DNA of 37,451 nucleotides, taken from assembly GCA_905221605.1 (NCBI GenBank), contig CAJNDS010000417.1, forward strand, positions 107,501-144,951, given 5' to 3'. Position 1 is the first letter of the stretch. Each line of letters opens with the position of its first letter. Position numbers and translations under genes: made by a program. The DNA comes from Symbiodinium natans (taxonomy: Eukaryota; Sar; Dinophyceae; Suessiales; Symbiodiniaceae). The notes below the pieces were generated by a model. That model saw only the letters and a program-made list of their open reading frames with translations. It searched no databases and was not told where the DNA came from. Shown here one piece after another: positions 18,233 to 29,866 of this stretch.

Positions 18233-18262
18233 TCAGCCCCCCCCCATGATCCACACCTATGG
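18215..18262 (+). repeat. Inverted copy, partner of 21262-21308
   Basis: TA run, poly-C and ATGATCCACACCTATGG. The reverse complement of 21262-21308 has the same order (TA run, GCTCG, poly-C, ATGATCCACACATTTGG). Confidence 0.6.
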
Positions 18263-18439
18263 TTTTCCTGTCTTCGTCTTTGTCTGATTTTCTGCTTTTT
18301 CCTCGGGAAAATGCAGTAAAAACTGCACTGGAATACAAAAAGCTCCATTATATTATCCTCTATGAAAACACTAGTGTTTTTAATGTGCATTTTGCTTCTG
18401 AAACTTGTGTCTTGCGGCTCCATAAAATTTTAGAAGGGT

Positions 18440-19080
18440 AGCCATTTAGAAGTTTAAGGCTTTTCAGGGTTTTAGGGGTTTGTGAAAATTTAGATGATCT
18501 GTAGAAGGCACCGGGGCTTCCCCAGACCATTTGCAATTTAAAAAGTCCTTAAAAGGGGCAGCCCTTTTCAAATTTGAAGGGCTTTAAGGTATTTAAAGCC
18601 TTTCAAAAACTTCAAGATTTAAAGGATCTTAAAAGGCATTAAAGCCCTTAAACAAGCTCGAAACGTTTATCCCTTAAAAGTCTAAAATTCCTTAAAATTT
18701 AAAACGGGCAGCCGTTCGAAATTCAGGAAGTTACGGATTTTAGAATTGAACATCCAAAAAATCTTTATAAAGTTTAAAAGGACAGCCATTTGCAACTGTA
18801 AGAATTTCAGGGTTTTACGGATTTGTAAAAATTTATATTGTCTGGGGAAAGCAACGGGGCTTCTCCAGACCAAAGGCATCTTCAAAAATCTCGAAAATCC
18901 GCAAAGGGCAGCCACTTACATTACATACGTAAGCAATGTAAGGTCTTTAAAAGGCTTAAAACCTTCATAATCCTGAGAATGTTTAAACAGAAGCTTAAAG
19001 ATTTTAATAAGATTTTAAGGATTTTAAAAGTTTAGATGGTCTGGGGAAGCCCCAGTGCCTTCCCCAGATCATGTAAACTT
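18440..19080 (+). repeat. Diverged repeats with GGGCAGCC and TCTGGGGAAGCCCC hairpins
   Basis: GGGCAGCC-like starts recur at about 18438, 18556, 18705, 18780 and 18906. Hairpins pairing TCTGGGGAAG with CTTCCCCAGA occur at 18491-18530, 18836-18874 and 19033-19073. AT-rich and non-coding. Confidence 0.6.
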
Positions 19081-19084
19081 GCAA

Positions 19085-20480
19085 AAACCCTTAAACCCCT
19101 TAACCCTAAAAACCAAACCCGAAACCCTTAACACTAAACCCTAAACACTCAGCACCAGACCCTAAACACACCCAAAAACTTAACACTAAGCCCTTAGCAC
19201 AAACCCCAAACACTTAACATGAAACCCTAAACACTTAAGCACTAGACCCTAAACACTAAACCCTAAACACTTACAGACTACACCCTAAAAACTAAACTTT
19301 AAGCATTACACACTAAACCCTGAGCACTAGTAAAAACCCTTTAAACCCTTAATCCAAAAAACCAAACCCGAAACCCTTAGCACTAAACCCTAAACACTCA
19401 GCACTAGACCCTAAACACTAACCCTCAAAACTTAACACTAGGCCCACGAACCCCAAACACTTGACACGAAACCCTAAACACTTAAGCACTACTAAACCCT
19501 AAACACTCAGCACCAGACCCTAAACACTAACCCTAACAACTTAACACTAAGCCCTTAGCACAAACCCCAAACACTTAACAGGAAACCCTAAACACTTAAG
19601 CACTAGACCCTAAACACTAAACCCTGAACACTTAAAGACTACACCCTAAAAACCTAAACCCTAAACATTACACACTAAACCCTACACACTAAACCCTGAA
19701 CACCAGTAAAAATCCTTAAAAACCGCGCAACCCCAAAAAAAACGAAACGCTTAGCACTGAACCCTAAACACTCAGCACTAGACCCTAAACACTAACCCTA
19801 AAAGCTTAACACTAAGCCTTTAGCACGAACCCCAAACACTGAACACGAAACCCTAAACACTTAAGCACTAAACCCTTACTAAACACTAAACCACTACACC
19901 CTAAGCACTAAACCCTAAACATTACACACTAAACCCTACACACTAAACCCTGAAAACTAAACCCTAAACCCGAAACAGAAGGATTTTTCAAGTTGTCAAT
20001 GGTCTGGGGAAGCCCCGGTGCCTTCCCCAGATCATTCAAATTTGTAAAACCCTTAAATCCCTTAACCTAAAAACCAAACCCGAAACCTTTAACACTAAAC
20101 CCTAAACACTAGCCCTAACAACTTAACACTAAGCCCTAGCACAAACCCCAAACACTTAGCACGAAACCCTAAACACTTAAGCACTTAACCCAAGAACTAA
20201 ACCTTACATATTTCAAACTAAACCCTAAACATTAGACACTAAGCCCTGAACACTAAACCCTAAACCTTAAACAGTAAACCCCAAAGCCGGAACCTCGAGC
20301 CCTACTAAATCTAAACCTGAAACCAAAAACCCGTCGGGGTTTCAGATGCTTACTGTTAGGGTTTCAAAGTTTAGGGTTTTATTTGGGGTTTAGCCGAGCC
20401 GCTTGACCCTAAACCCTAAACCCTTAACTTAACACTCAACCCTAAACACAAAACACTAAACCCTGAAACCTACACACTAA
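19085..20480 (+). repeat. Degenerate CACTAAACCCTAAA array
   Basis: Nearly 1.4 kb of CACTAAACCCTAAACACTTA-type units, organised in longer blocks that repeat with variations (for example the text from about 19100 recurs near 19340, 19500 and 19740). A fourth TCTGGGGAAG hairpin sits at 20000-20034. Confidence 0.8.
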
Positions 20481-20490
20481 AACCTAAACA

Positions 20491-21235
20491 CTAGATTTCC
20501 AGAAAAAATCTGGAGTACCCGGGCCCCGGACTCCAGACACTAGATTTCCAGAAAAAATCTGGAGTACCCGGGCCCCGGACTCCAAACACTAGATTTCCAG
20601 AAAAAATCTGGAGTACCCCGGCCCCGGACTCCCGACTCCAGATTTCCACTAAAATCTGGAGTACCCGGGCCCCGGACTCCAGACTCCAGATTTCCAGAAA
20701 AATTCTGGAGTACCCGGGCCCCGGACTCCAGACTCCAGATTTCCAGAAAAAATCTGGAGTACCGGGGCCCCGCCCTCCAGACTCCAGATTTCCAGAAAAA
20801 ATCTGGAGTACCGGGGCCCCGGACTCCAGACTCCAGATTTCCAGAAAAAATCTGGAGTACCGGGGCCCCGCCCTCCAGACTCCAGATTTCCAGAAAAAAT
20901 CTGGAGTACCCGGGCCCCGGACTCCAGACTCCAGATTTCCAGAAAAAATCTGGAGTACCCGGGCCCCAGACTCCAGATTACAGACTCCAGAATCTGGAGT
21001 CCAGGGTCCCGGTACTCCAGATTTTTTCTGGAAATCTGGAGTCTGGAGTCTGGAGGTACTCCAGATTTTTTCTGGAAATCTGGAGTCTGGAGTCCGGGGC
21101 CCGGGTACTCCAGATATTTTCTGGAAATCTGGAGTCTGGAGTCTGGGTGTACTCCAGATTTTTTTCTGGACATCTGGAGTCTGGAGTCCGGCATACTCCA
21201 GATTTTTTCTGGAAATCTGGAGTCTGGAGTCCCCC
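20491..21235 (+). repeat. Large palindrome of a 49-base tandem unit
   Basis: Units starting AGATTTCCAG at 20493, 20542, 20591, 20640, 20688 and 20737 onward repeat about every 49 bases up to about 20984. The array then continues in reverse orientation to about 21233. Each unit holds the hairpin CCAGATTTCCAG-AAATCTGG and a GGGCCCCGGACTCC block. The long minus-strand frames here are only this repeat. Confidence 0.92.
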
Positions 21236-21261
21236 CCCTCCCCAAACCCCCTTCCCGAGGC

Positions 21262-21308
21262 CAAATGTGTGGATCATGGGGGGGGGGCGAGCATATATAT
21301 ATACCCAT
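21262..21308 (-). repeat. Inverted copy, partner of 18215-18262
   Basis: CCAAATGTGTGGATCAT, poly-G, CGAGC and a TA run, the reverse complement of the left copy with a few changes. Confidence 0.6.
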
Positions 21309-21950
21309 ATATATATGTATATAAATAGTGATTAGCCCTCTTCCACCGATTCGTGGGTTCTGGGCTGGCGGGGGGGTTTTGAAAAACCTCCTGGCCTTGC
21401 TGTACTCTGACATGAAGTAGGGGCTATTTTGCGGTGATACAGGGGGTTGTTTAGGAGATACTTGCGAGAAGACCTACCCCAAACAGTGGCCCGCCACAGC
21501 TAGTGTAGACGTCAAATTTCCAAGCCCAAAAAACAACCCGAAACCTATGTGGGTGGAGGGTGTCGCCCTGGTCTTTAGCAGGGACTGGGGGAATTAGGTA
21601 CCCTGTAAGGGGTATATTTCGGGGAACATAGGATACCTCTGAACCCCTAAATTCCCGGAATTCTCCAAACCTAGATTCCCTTAAAAAAACCCTAAGTTGC
21701 TTAAATTCCCTAAGCTCTAAACCCAAAATTCCGGACTACGAACCAGTAAGATGTGGGCAACCTAAACCCTAAACCCTAAATTCCCCTACTACGATGCAGT
21801 AAGATGCATCCTCTACTACAATGCAGTAAGATGCTGGGCCGTGGGAGGTCCCCTGCTTTGGTAGTAGAGAACTGCGCGAAGCCGCGCGGATCCCAGGTGG
21901 CCTTCGGAGGCTTCTTGGGGTTTTGGGGATTTGCAGGAGAGACACGAGAG
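21309..21950 (+). other. Intergenic stretch with one weak exon-like island
   Basis: Unique sequence. CCCTAAA units at 21762-21780 are followed by a GC-rich island (21835-21930), then TTTAGGG. The island reads VAFGGFLGF after CCCAG-G at about 21893, but I cannot place it in any gene. Confidence 0.35.
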
Positions 21951-21954
21951 ATTG

Positions 21955-22125
21955 GGTTTAGGGAGATTGGGTTTAGGGTTTAGGGTTTAGGGAGTAGGGT
22001 TTAGGGTTTAGGGTTTAGGGTTTAGGGTTCAGGCTTCAGAGGTCCGCGATAAAAAAGGGTTTATGCTTCAGAGGTCCGTGTTAAAAAAGGGTTTAGGGTT
22101 TAGGGTTTAGGGTTTAGGGTTGCGA
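21955..22125 (+). repeat. TTTAGGG telomere-like arrays
   Basis: Two TTTAGGG clusters (21955-22032, 22088-22122) separated by a duplicated TTCAGAGGTCCG-TAAAAAAGGGTTTA segment. Confidence 0.9.
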
Positions 22126-22581
22126 AGCCAGTCCTTCTATCATCGGGCTAACCACAGAATCCTGAACCATGTCACCCTACCGACAAAGCCCTACCAACCA
22201 AGGTTGTCCTTCGGGCATCGGGCTAACCACAGAATCCTTAACCATGTCGCCCTTCTGACAAAGCTCTACTAAGCAAGATTGTTGTTTGGATGGTATTTTG
22301 GGACACTCCTTCATTGTGGGAATTGGGTGCCAGCGGTCGTTCAGTTGTAGCTTTTTTTTTGTCAGAACAGAAGGGGTTAAGCCTGGGATGTCCTGCGGCC
22401 ATAGATGGTGAGCCTGGTGCTTGACACCCTATAGCCCCCCTAACCCCCTAAACCCTAAACCCTAAACCCTAAACCCTAAACCCCTCGCTCCACCCTACAA
22501 GATCCTCCCGCCGCGACTTCCTCTGGCTCAGCTAGGGCCAAACTTCCTTCCTCTGCGCGCCAAAGAGCCGTTCTGGCTGCC
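22126..22581 (+). other. Upstream region of the Alb3-like gene
   Basis: Two copies of a CATCGGGCTAACCACAGAATCCT segment (about 22140 and 22216), a CCCTAAA block (22447-22483), and a GC-rich unique part just before the ATG at 22582 that probably contains the 5' leader. Confidence 0.5.
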
Positions 22582-22600
22582 ATGCCGCGCGGGCGCGGGC
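22582..22600 (+). CDS. ALB3: Alb3-like gene, start exon (19 coding bases)
   Basis: ATG and five more codons plus one base (MPRGRG). A GC donor at 22601 joins it in phase to LLAALAAWGSW, giving a basic n-region and hydrophobic core. The intron start GCCTGCGAACGCC resembles the next exon start GCCTCTTGGCGGCC. Confidence 0.65.
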
Positions 22601-24936
22601 GCCTGCGAACGCCCACCGTATGCCCTCCGGGCGGCATGAATCCGAGACCTGAAGTTCTCCAAAGAGCCCAATACCCCTTACATAAGGAAAACATATTCAG
22701 GATCCATTGATAATCTATTCCTTAATCAAGGGGTATTGGGCTCTCTGGGTATCCTGAATTTTCCGGGGTCGGTCATAGGCTAGAGGCTTCATAGGATTGA
22801 GCGTGCTGGGGTTTAGTTTAGGGGTGTTGATGGGTGTTGGCTTTGGAGCTCATGATCGTGATTGCCCAAGAACTTCCAGATATAGCCCTCTCGCCTACTT
22901 GGAGGTTCGTGGTACCTATAAATCCAACAAAAACTGCACGTTTTAACCCACGAATACGCCCCTTAAGTGCCCTAACATGGTTATAAGTACAGTCATAAGT
23001 ACAGTTAGAGCTGGTTAATAACTACCATGAACCTCCAAGTATTGCTCTGACCCTACCCTAAACCCTGAACCCTAAACCCTAAACCCTAAACCCGAAAAGA
23101 CTGCAAGAGCCACCAGGCGCCTCACGCGATCCTTAGATCATGGAGCAGAATCCCAAGATCACCCCTTCTAGGGAGAGTAAGCCCTGTGTTGCCCTTTTAA
23201 GGAAGAACCTGTTCTTTCTTTTGGGGAGGGGGGGGGAGGGAGGGTGGCTTCTTAAGCCCTCGCAATTTTGCCGTAATCCGAGCCTAATTGCACCAACAAA
23301 TTCAAGCCTCGGTCTAGGTTCAGACCAAAGTCACTTTTGAAGTCCCTGTGAAGAAGACAGGAGGATTGGCATGTTCACCCTTTCCTTTCTGACAGTCCTT
23401 AATGGGATTACAGTAGGGGTACTATAATCCCTCCGAAGGACTGTTAGTACAAGGGGGAACAGCCCAACGTGAGGAACCCAGAGCAAGAAGTTCCAACCTG
23501 TTTCGGTTACTTGTGATACCTCTGGAGTCTTAACCCTAAACCCTAAACCCTAAACCCTAAACCCTAAACCCTAAACCCTAAACCCTAAACCTCAGGCCTC
23601 TTGGCGGCCCTGGCCGCATGGGGCAGCTGGCGCGCGGCGTCCTCCCAACAGTTTGTGCCGAGCCCTGGGTCGCAGGGGCTTGCTTTGGGGCTTTGGGCTC
23701 CAAAAGGTTTAGGGTTTAGGGTTTAGGGTTTGCGGTTTGGGGTTTAGGGTTTGGGGTTTAGGGTTTCAGGGCTTCTGCGCATGCCGGGGCCCTAACCCCT
23801 GGGCCCCAACCCTTTCCAAAAAGGCGGTTAGGCCCCTTGCAAGCCCGAACCCGACGTCTAAACGCCATCTGAAACTCCTAGAGCCCCAACACCTTTCAGG
23901 CCCCTCAAATCCTCAAGTAGCCCAACAAAAGCCTAAGCCAACAACTGCCAGGTCCCTAAACGCTATAAATCTTAAACTGTCTTAAACCCCAAACACCAAA
24001 CCCCAAACCCTAAACCCCATAAATCCTCAACCCTAAACCCTAAACCCCCTAAACCCTTAAACCCTCCATGCTCTCCCTTGAGACAGCGAGGATCTCAGCA
24101 AGAGCGCCGGCACAAGAGCTTCTGGTGCAAACCGGCCGCCCCTTGGGCCATCCGGACAGTGTCTGGGGTTTAGGGTTCAGGGTTCAGGGTTCAGGGTTTA
24201 GGGTTTAGGGTCTTTAAACCCTAAACCCTGAACCCTAAATCCTAAACTACTAAAACCTTTTCAGATGCTTTCGGAGGGTTGGTTTTTCATAGGACTGCCA
24301 CTTGGGCTATAAAAAGGGGTGGGGGGAGCCTCAGAGACAAACCCTAAACCCAAAAAAATAAAGCCCTTTATAAGAGCATATATGACCTTCAAAGACCCTT
24401 TTCACAAAAACTGTAAGAAGTTATCTAAGCCGATTAGAAAGCTACACAAATAGGTCTAAACAAACGCCAAAAAACAAAAAACCGAAGGAACGGTGACTCG
24501 CTATCTAGACATCATTCTTTATATATTTTTAGAATATATGTATATATATATATATAGATGTTGACGACATACTATGTACAAGTATATGTATTTGCAAAAG
24601 GAAGTCAATTGAAGATCAGGGCCTGGTGGCTCAGAGAGCTGGACCAAAGCCGCCGTCGCCACACTGCTGGCGGTGCCCACGGCGGCCGTGGCAGAGGCCA
24701 TCGGTTCCCGCTGAGGGTTTATTGATTTAGGGGTTGGTGGTTTTTATACCTATAAATATTGATATATATATATATATATATACATACATATATATATATA
24801 CACATACATACATACATACATACATACATACATACATACATACATACATACATACATACCATGTAAATACAGAAATGCATAAAGACAAATGCATATGTTT
24901 ACATATATATATATATGTATATATATATATAGAGAA

Positions 24937-24979
<43 letters not shown>

Positions 24980-26159
24980 GAGAGCTTGTCGTCTCACGCC
25001 GACTCGAGCTGTGACATCAAGGGCGCGCCCAGCGCGCGGAGGTTCAGGGACTTCTGCCCTGTCCTCCATGCCCGGTAGAAGAAGAAGACAAAGAAGAAGA
25101 AGAAGAAGAAGAAGAAGAAGAAGAAGAAGAAGAAGAAGAAGAGAGAGGGAGAGGCTGAAGGTTTGGAAAGTAGGGAAGGCTCGGGAAGGGGTATCGGTTT
25201 GCTTTTTTTGGGCTTCCAGTTCTTTAGACGCGGTTGTTGTCCCAGCAGAGGCAAACTCAGGGTTTCGGGTTCGGGGTTTATGGTTTAGGCCTAAAGGGGT
25301 TAACCTGCAGCAGCAAAGCACCAACCAGGAGTCGTTTCTTGCACCTGGCTAGGATGGTGGTGATTGGTTCGACCCCTTTGTCAGCTTGAATGCCAACATC
25401 ATCGAGGCGATGGCGGGTTTTCGGGAGAATGATCGATGGTTCAGGGTTTAGGGTTTAGGGGTTGGATGCCCCTGATACTAACAGTCCTCAATAGGGATTA
25501 TAGTACCCCCGATTATAGTCCCTAGTAAGGACTGTTAGTGCAAGGAGGAACATCCCAAATCGAGTGTCCCTGAATTCAACCGCTTGCCCCGAAGCCCTTC
25601 TTTTTTCTCCCACAGAGTCAAAAGCCCTCAAGACAACCTAAACCCTAGACCCTACTTGGAAGCTCGTTTGACTTGATAAGTCGACTTAGTATCCCCTTAG
25701 AAACCCCTGATGGGAATCCCCACAACCCAGCCTTGCTAACCCCACTTACGAAGTTGAGCATGCGAAGGAGTAACAGGGTGCTGTTGGAAGCCGAAACCTC
25801 GCTTGCCAAAGTGTGAGCCTTACTTAGTCCCTTCTTGTAGGGTTCAAAAAGGGTTTAGGGTTTAGGGTTCAAAACGGGTCTAGGGTTTGGGATGTCATTG
25901 GCTTGAGGGCCTTATAAACCTTGTTACGCGAAGAACTAGGCCCCTTTGCTTCTTCCCAGCTTCGGTTGCCGGGGGATCTGGGAAAAGCCCTAATCCCTAA
26001 ACCTTGAACCCTGAACCCTGAACCCTAAACCCTAAACCCTTGGACACATCACCCAGAGGCCATCGACAGTGTGATTGGATCTGCTGGTGCAGCAGTCATC
26101 CTGTACACCATCTTTATCAAGGCGCTATGGGGCGCTGTAGGGGGTTTAGGGTTTAGGGT

Positions 26160-26190
<31 letters not shown>

Positions 26191-29100
26191 AGGTTTAGGG
26201 TTTAGGGTTTAGGGTTTAGGGTTTAGGGTTTAGGGTCAGGGTCGAGGGTTTTGGGTTTCGCGGCTGCGTCGTGCAGGGTAGAGTAGGGTTGAGGCAGGGC
26301 TTCGGGTTAAGGGTACAGGGCTGAGGGCTTATATTGTTTTGGGCTTACGTTCTGGGACGCAGCGGGTGTAGCGAAAGAAGCTACCTTCATAAGCCTAAAC
26401 GATTCAACCCCAGAACCCGGTGCACGCTCAAGCAGGTTGTAACATTTCCGCTGCAGCAGCCGGCGTTGCGAACGACTGCAATGCTACAGCTGCTCGGAGT
26501 TCTTTTCATCTTGATGGTTTTAAGGTTCATGAAGCCCTAAACCATAAACCCTAAACCCTATACGCGTGCAAGATCTCCGCTTCTAAGGCAGGTTGCCGGT
26601 TCACGCATGGCAGCGTGCCCCAGATAGCGTACCCATGAGCTTATATAGGATTGAGGGCTTTAGGGGGTTTAGGAGAGCTTTAGGGTTTAGGGTTTGGGGT
26701 TTAGGGTGTTCAGGGTTTGGGTTAGGGTTTGGGGTTTGGGGTTTAGGGTTTGGGGTTTAGGGTTTAGGGTGTTCAGGGTTTCGGGCAACATCCTCAAGTT
26801 TGCTTTCCCAGCGTGCAGGCTCAGGCTGGGCAGAGTCGGGCGTGTCTGCTCCAAGCCCTAAACCCCTAACCCCTAAACCCCAAACCCTAAACCCTAAACC
26901 CTGAACCAGAGTGTCAGCTAGGCGGGTGGCAAAAAAAAACCCCTGAACCCCAAACCCCAAACCCTAAACCCCAAACCCTGCGGAGGTCGGCAGTCTTTGG
27001 CTAGCAAAGGAAGCCCTAAACCTAAACCGCAAAGCAAGCTCGTTGCGAACCTGCGAAGGAGGGGGCAGGGCCCTTAAATCTCAATTTCCCTTGCAGGACT
27101 TCGGGTTGGATTTGGTGGCTGGATTGGACGAATTGATTTTTCAAAAAGATTTTTAGGGTTTAGGGTTTAGGGTGGTTGGGGATGTGTCTGTGTGTGTGTG
27201 CGTCTCCGAGTGGAGGCCTTCAGAAGCTGCTTAGGGTTTTAGGGTTTAGGGGTTTCGGGTTTAGCGTTTAGGGGTAGGGTTTAGGGTCATCCAGCCAGGA
27301 TGCTGACGCCACAGTTGGACGAGATCAATCGGCAATATGCCGATGACGAGGACACGTCGACTCAACTGTTGATTTTTGGCCCCCTGAAGCTAAACGTACC
27401 TCGTCCTTAAGGGATGGGGGGTTCATCGGGGGTTAGGGTTGAGGGTTTAGGGTTTAGGCTTTAGGCTTTAGGGCTTGGGATAGGTACCTAGGGATCCTTA
27501 GAGAGCCTTAGGGAGTAGTGGGGTTACATACCCCCCTTGAACCCCCCTCCCTCAATAAATTCGATACTCCGCGTGTGATCAGAACCGGCAATGTGGATAT
27601 TTCGTACTAGAGTGTGACCGGGGGGGGGGGTGGGGGATCAATGCTGTAGGGGTTCAGGTAAGAGTTTAGGGCGTACCATGGAGAGCCCCCCCAAGTCTGA
27701 TACCCGAACCCTAAACTCTAAACCCTAGTTAGGATGCCCAGTAGTGCCCTTATTCCCTTTTTTGGGGCTCTAGGTTCCCCTATAAACCCCTTTAAGCAAA
27801 AAAGGGCACCCTTTTTAATCCTAGGTTACTGGGCAACCTAGCTAGTTAAGGGTGTTAGGGCGGGGTTTTTGGCGTAGAGCTCCCTGAGGCATTGGGGTCT
27901 CCTCAAGAAGATGCCCTGACCCGAAGCCTAACACCTTAGCCGTGTGGGGTTCTGGGTTCAGGGTTTGGGGTGTAGGGTTGAGGGTTTCAGGGTCCGCACC
28001 CCTGCTGCAAAAGGGTGTAGAGTGTAGGGTTGCAACCCTTAGGCCCGAACCGCAGACTCCCCCATCCCCAAGTTGAGGGTCTGAAAGCTCGGGCTTTGGT
28101 GTTTGCAAAAAATGCCTTGACAACAAGTAACCCATTACGATGAGTTATGGTGTCTTCCTGCTAACTCTTGTTGATCATGAATGGATCTTTCAACAAAATA
28201 AGGCCCCTAAAGCCCATGCGAACAGCTCTTAATCGGGATTATCGTACCCCCTATTCTAATCCCCAGTCAGGACTGTTAGTATAAGGGGAATTAGGGTTTA
28301 GGGTTTAGGATCTAGGGTTTAGGGTTTAGGGTTTAGGGTTAAAAGTAAACTGGGCATCTGGTCCTCCCGGAGTCCGGGAAAGGACAAGAAGGGCAAGCTG
28401 CTACGGGAGCTCTATGCCAAGGCGGGCTTGAGGGTTTAGGGTTTAGGGTTTAGGGTTTAGGGTTTAGCGTTTGCTGAGGGTTCCCCGAAGCCCCAGAACC
28501 CAAACCCTTGTGAGCACCTGAGCCCTGAACCCGTGCACCCCAGATCCATAAAACCAAGATCACGGAACGCTAAACCCTAGCCCTAAACCCTAAACCCTAG
28601 ACCTGAACCGAAATCCAGGGCCCTCACATATCTTGGTGTCGGCTTTGGACACGTGGAAGGCTTTGGTAGGCCACTTAGGCCAGAAAGGGGGGTTGCCCGA
28701 AACCCTCAACCCTAAACCCTAAACCCTAAACCCTAAACCATCCAACGGTACACCCATGTCCAGCAATCCCTAGGACAGGACTAGGGACTCCATCTCCAAT
28801 CCAAGCATATGGCGAGCTCCTAGATTGATGGCCGAGTTCGGGGTTTAGGGTTTCGGGTTTCGGGTTTAGGGTTTAGGGTTTAGGGCTTAGGGTACTGAAG
28901 GAACTGTATTCTAGCCAGGGCCGCAAAAATGGCCATCAAAGGTTTAGAGAGCAACTTACTGACCTTACTTGCTAACTCAAAAGGGGCTTCCAAGTAAGCC
29001 CCCCAAACCCTAAGCCCTAAGCCCTAAACACCCTGAACCCTAAAAACCCTAAACCCTAAACACCATAAACCCTAAAAACCCTAAACACCCCAAACCCTAA

Positions 29101-29835
29101 GCCCTGAACCCTTGGATGAGGTCGGGCTCAACCCATTCCTCTCGCTGGTTCCGATTCTGTGCCCCAAGTGGCAGAGAGTGCGCTGACTCCCAAGTCCCAT
29201 AAACTCCGGTTTTGGGTTTTGGGTTTCGGGCCTTTTGTATATTCATACAGTATGAGGACAGAAAGTCTGGAAACAACAAAAAAGAATCATAACTAGGGTG
29301 CAGAGTTTTTGGGTAGTTGCATTAACTGCACCTGTCACCAAACCAGAAACCTGAGAACCTGAAACCACGACACCCCTGTTTAGAGCTACAGTGGGTGTTT
29401 AGGATTGAGGGTTTAGGGTTTATGGTTTGGGGTTTAGGGTTTTGGTGAGCACGTCGGTGTGTCGGGTTCGCTTGCTGTGCTTCTTTATAGGGAGGCAAAC
29501 GATTTAAGATTCGTCGCGTTTTGGTCGTTCTCTAGGACCCAGAGTAGACAATGGGTCCCTTGTTTTCGGGTTTAGGTTCAGTTCTCAGTCCTTTAGACCA
29601 AAATTTATATCCCCCTTGGGAATTATTATTTCTATTTTTGTTTATATCAAACACAAGAGGATATTAGTAATATGATATTTCTATTAAGGTTCTCACGGGA
29701 GTAAAGAAAAGAGCCCCTCTTCTGTTTCCTAGGTTACTCTTGGGTTTAGTTCTTGGGCTGCTGAGGCCTGTTTTCTTCTCGATGGTTCCCTACTCCCCCA
29801 AAACCCCTGCCAACATAATCCCCACACCCCCCTAC

Positions 29836-29866
<31 letters not shown>

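Larger units (their letters stand above)
22601..23595 (+). other. Alb3-like gene intron 1
   Basis: Contains three inverted-repeat elements of different families (22654-22750, 22896-23041, 23370-23466) and a CCCTAAA arm (23528-23592) ending a few bases before the acceptor. Confidence 0.65.
27351..28382 (+). other. Alb3-like gene intron 8
   Basis: TTTAGGG traces (27433-27465), a poly-G run (27619-27629), two inverted-repeat elements (27729-27841, 28213-28291), a TTTAGGG block (28292-28342). No coding segment seen. Confidence 0.6.

Noticed and set aside
20491-21413. Minus-strand frames of about 250 residues
   Set aside because: They translate the 49-base tandem unit (repeats of TPDFFWKSGV and similar); no start context or non-repeat part.
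24899-25352. Frames with long Arg/Glu or Leu/Phe runs on both strands
   Set aside because: GA and GAA microsatellites in an Alb3-like intron.
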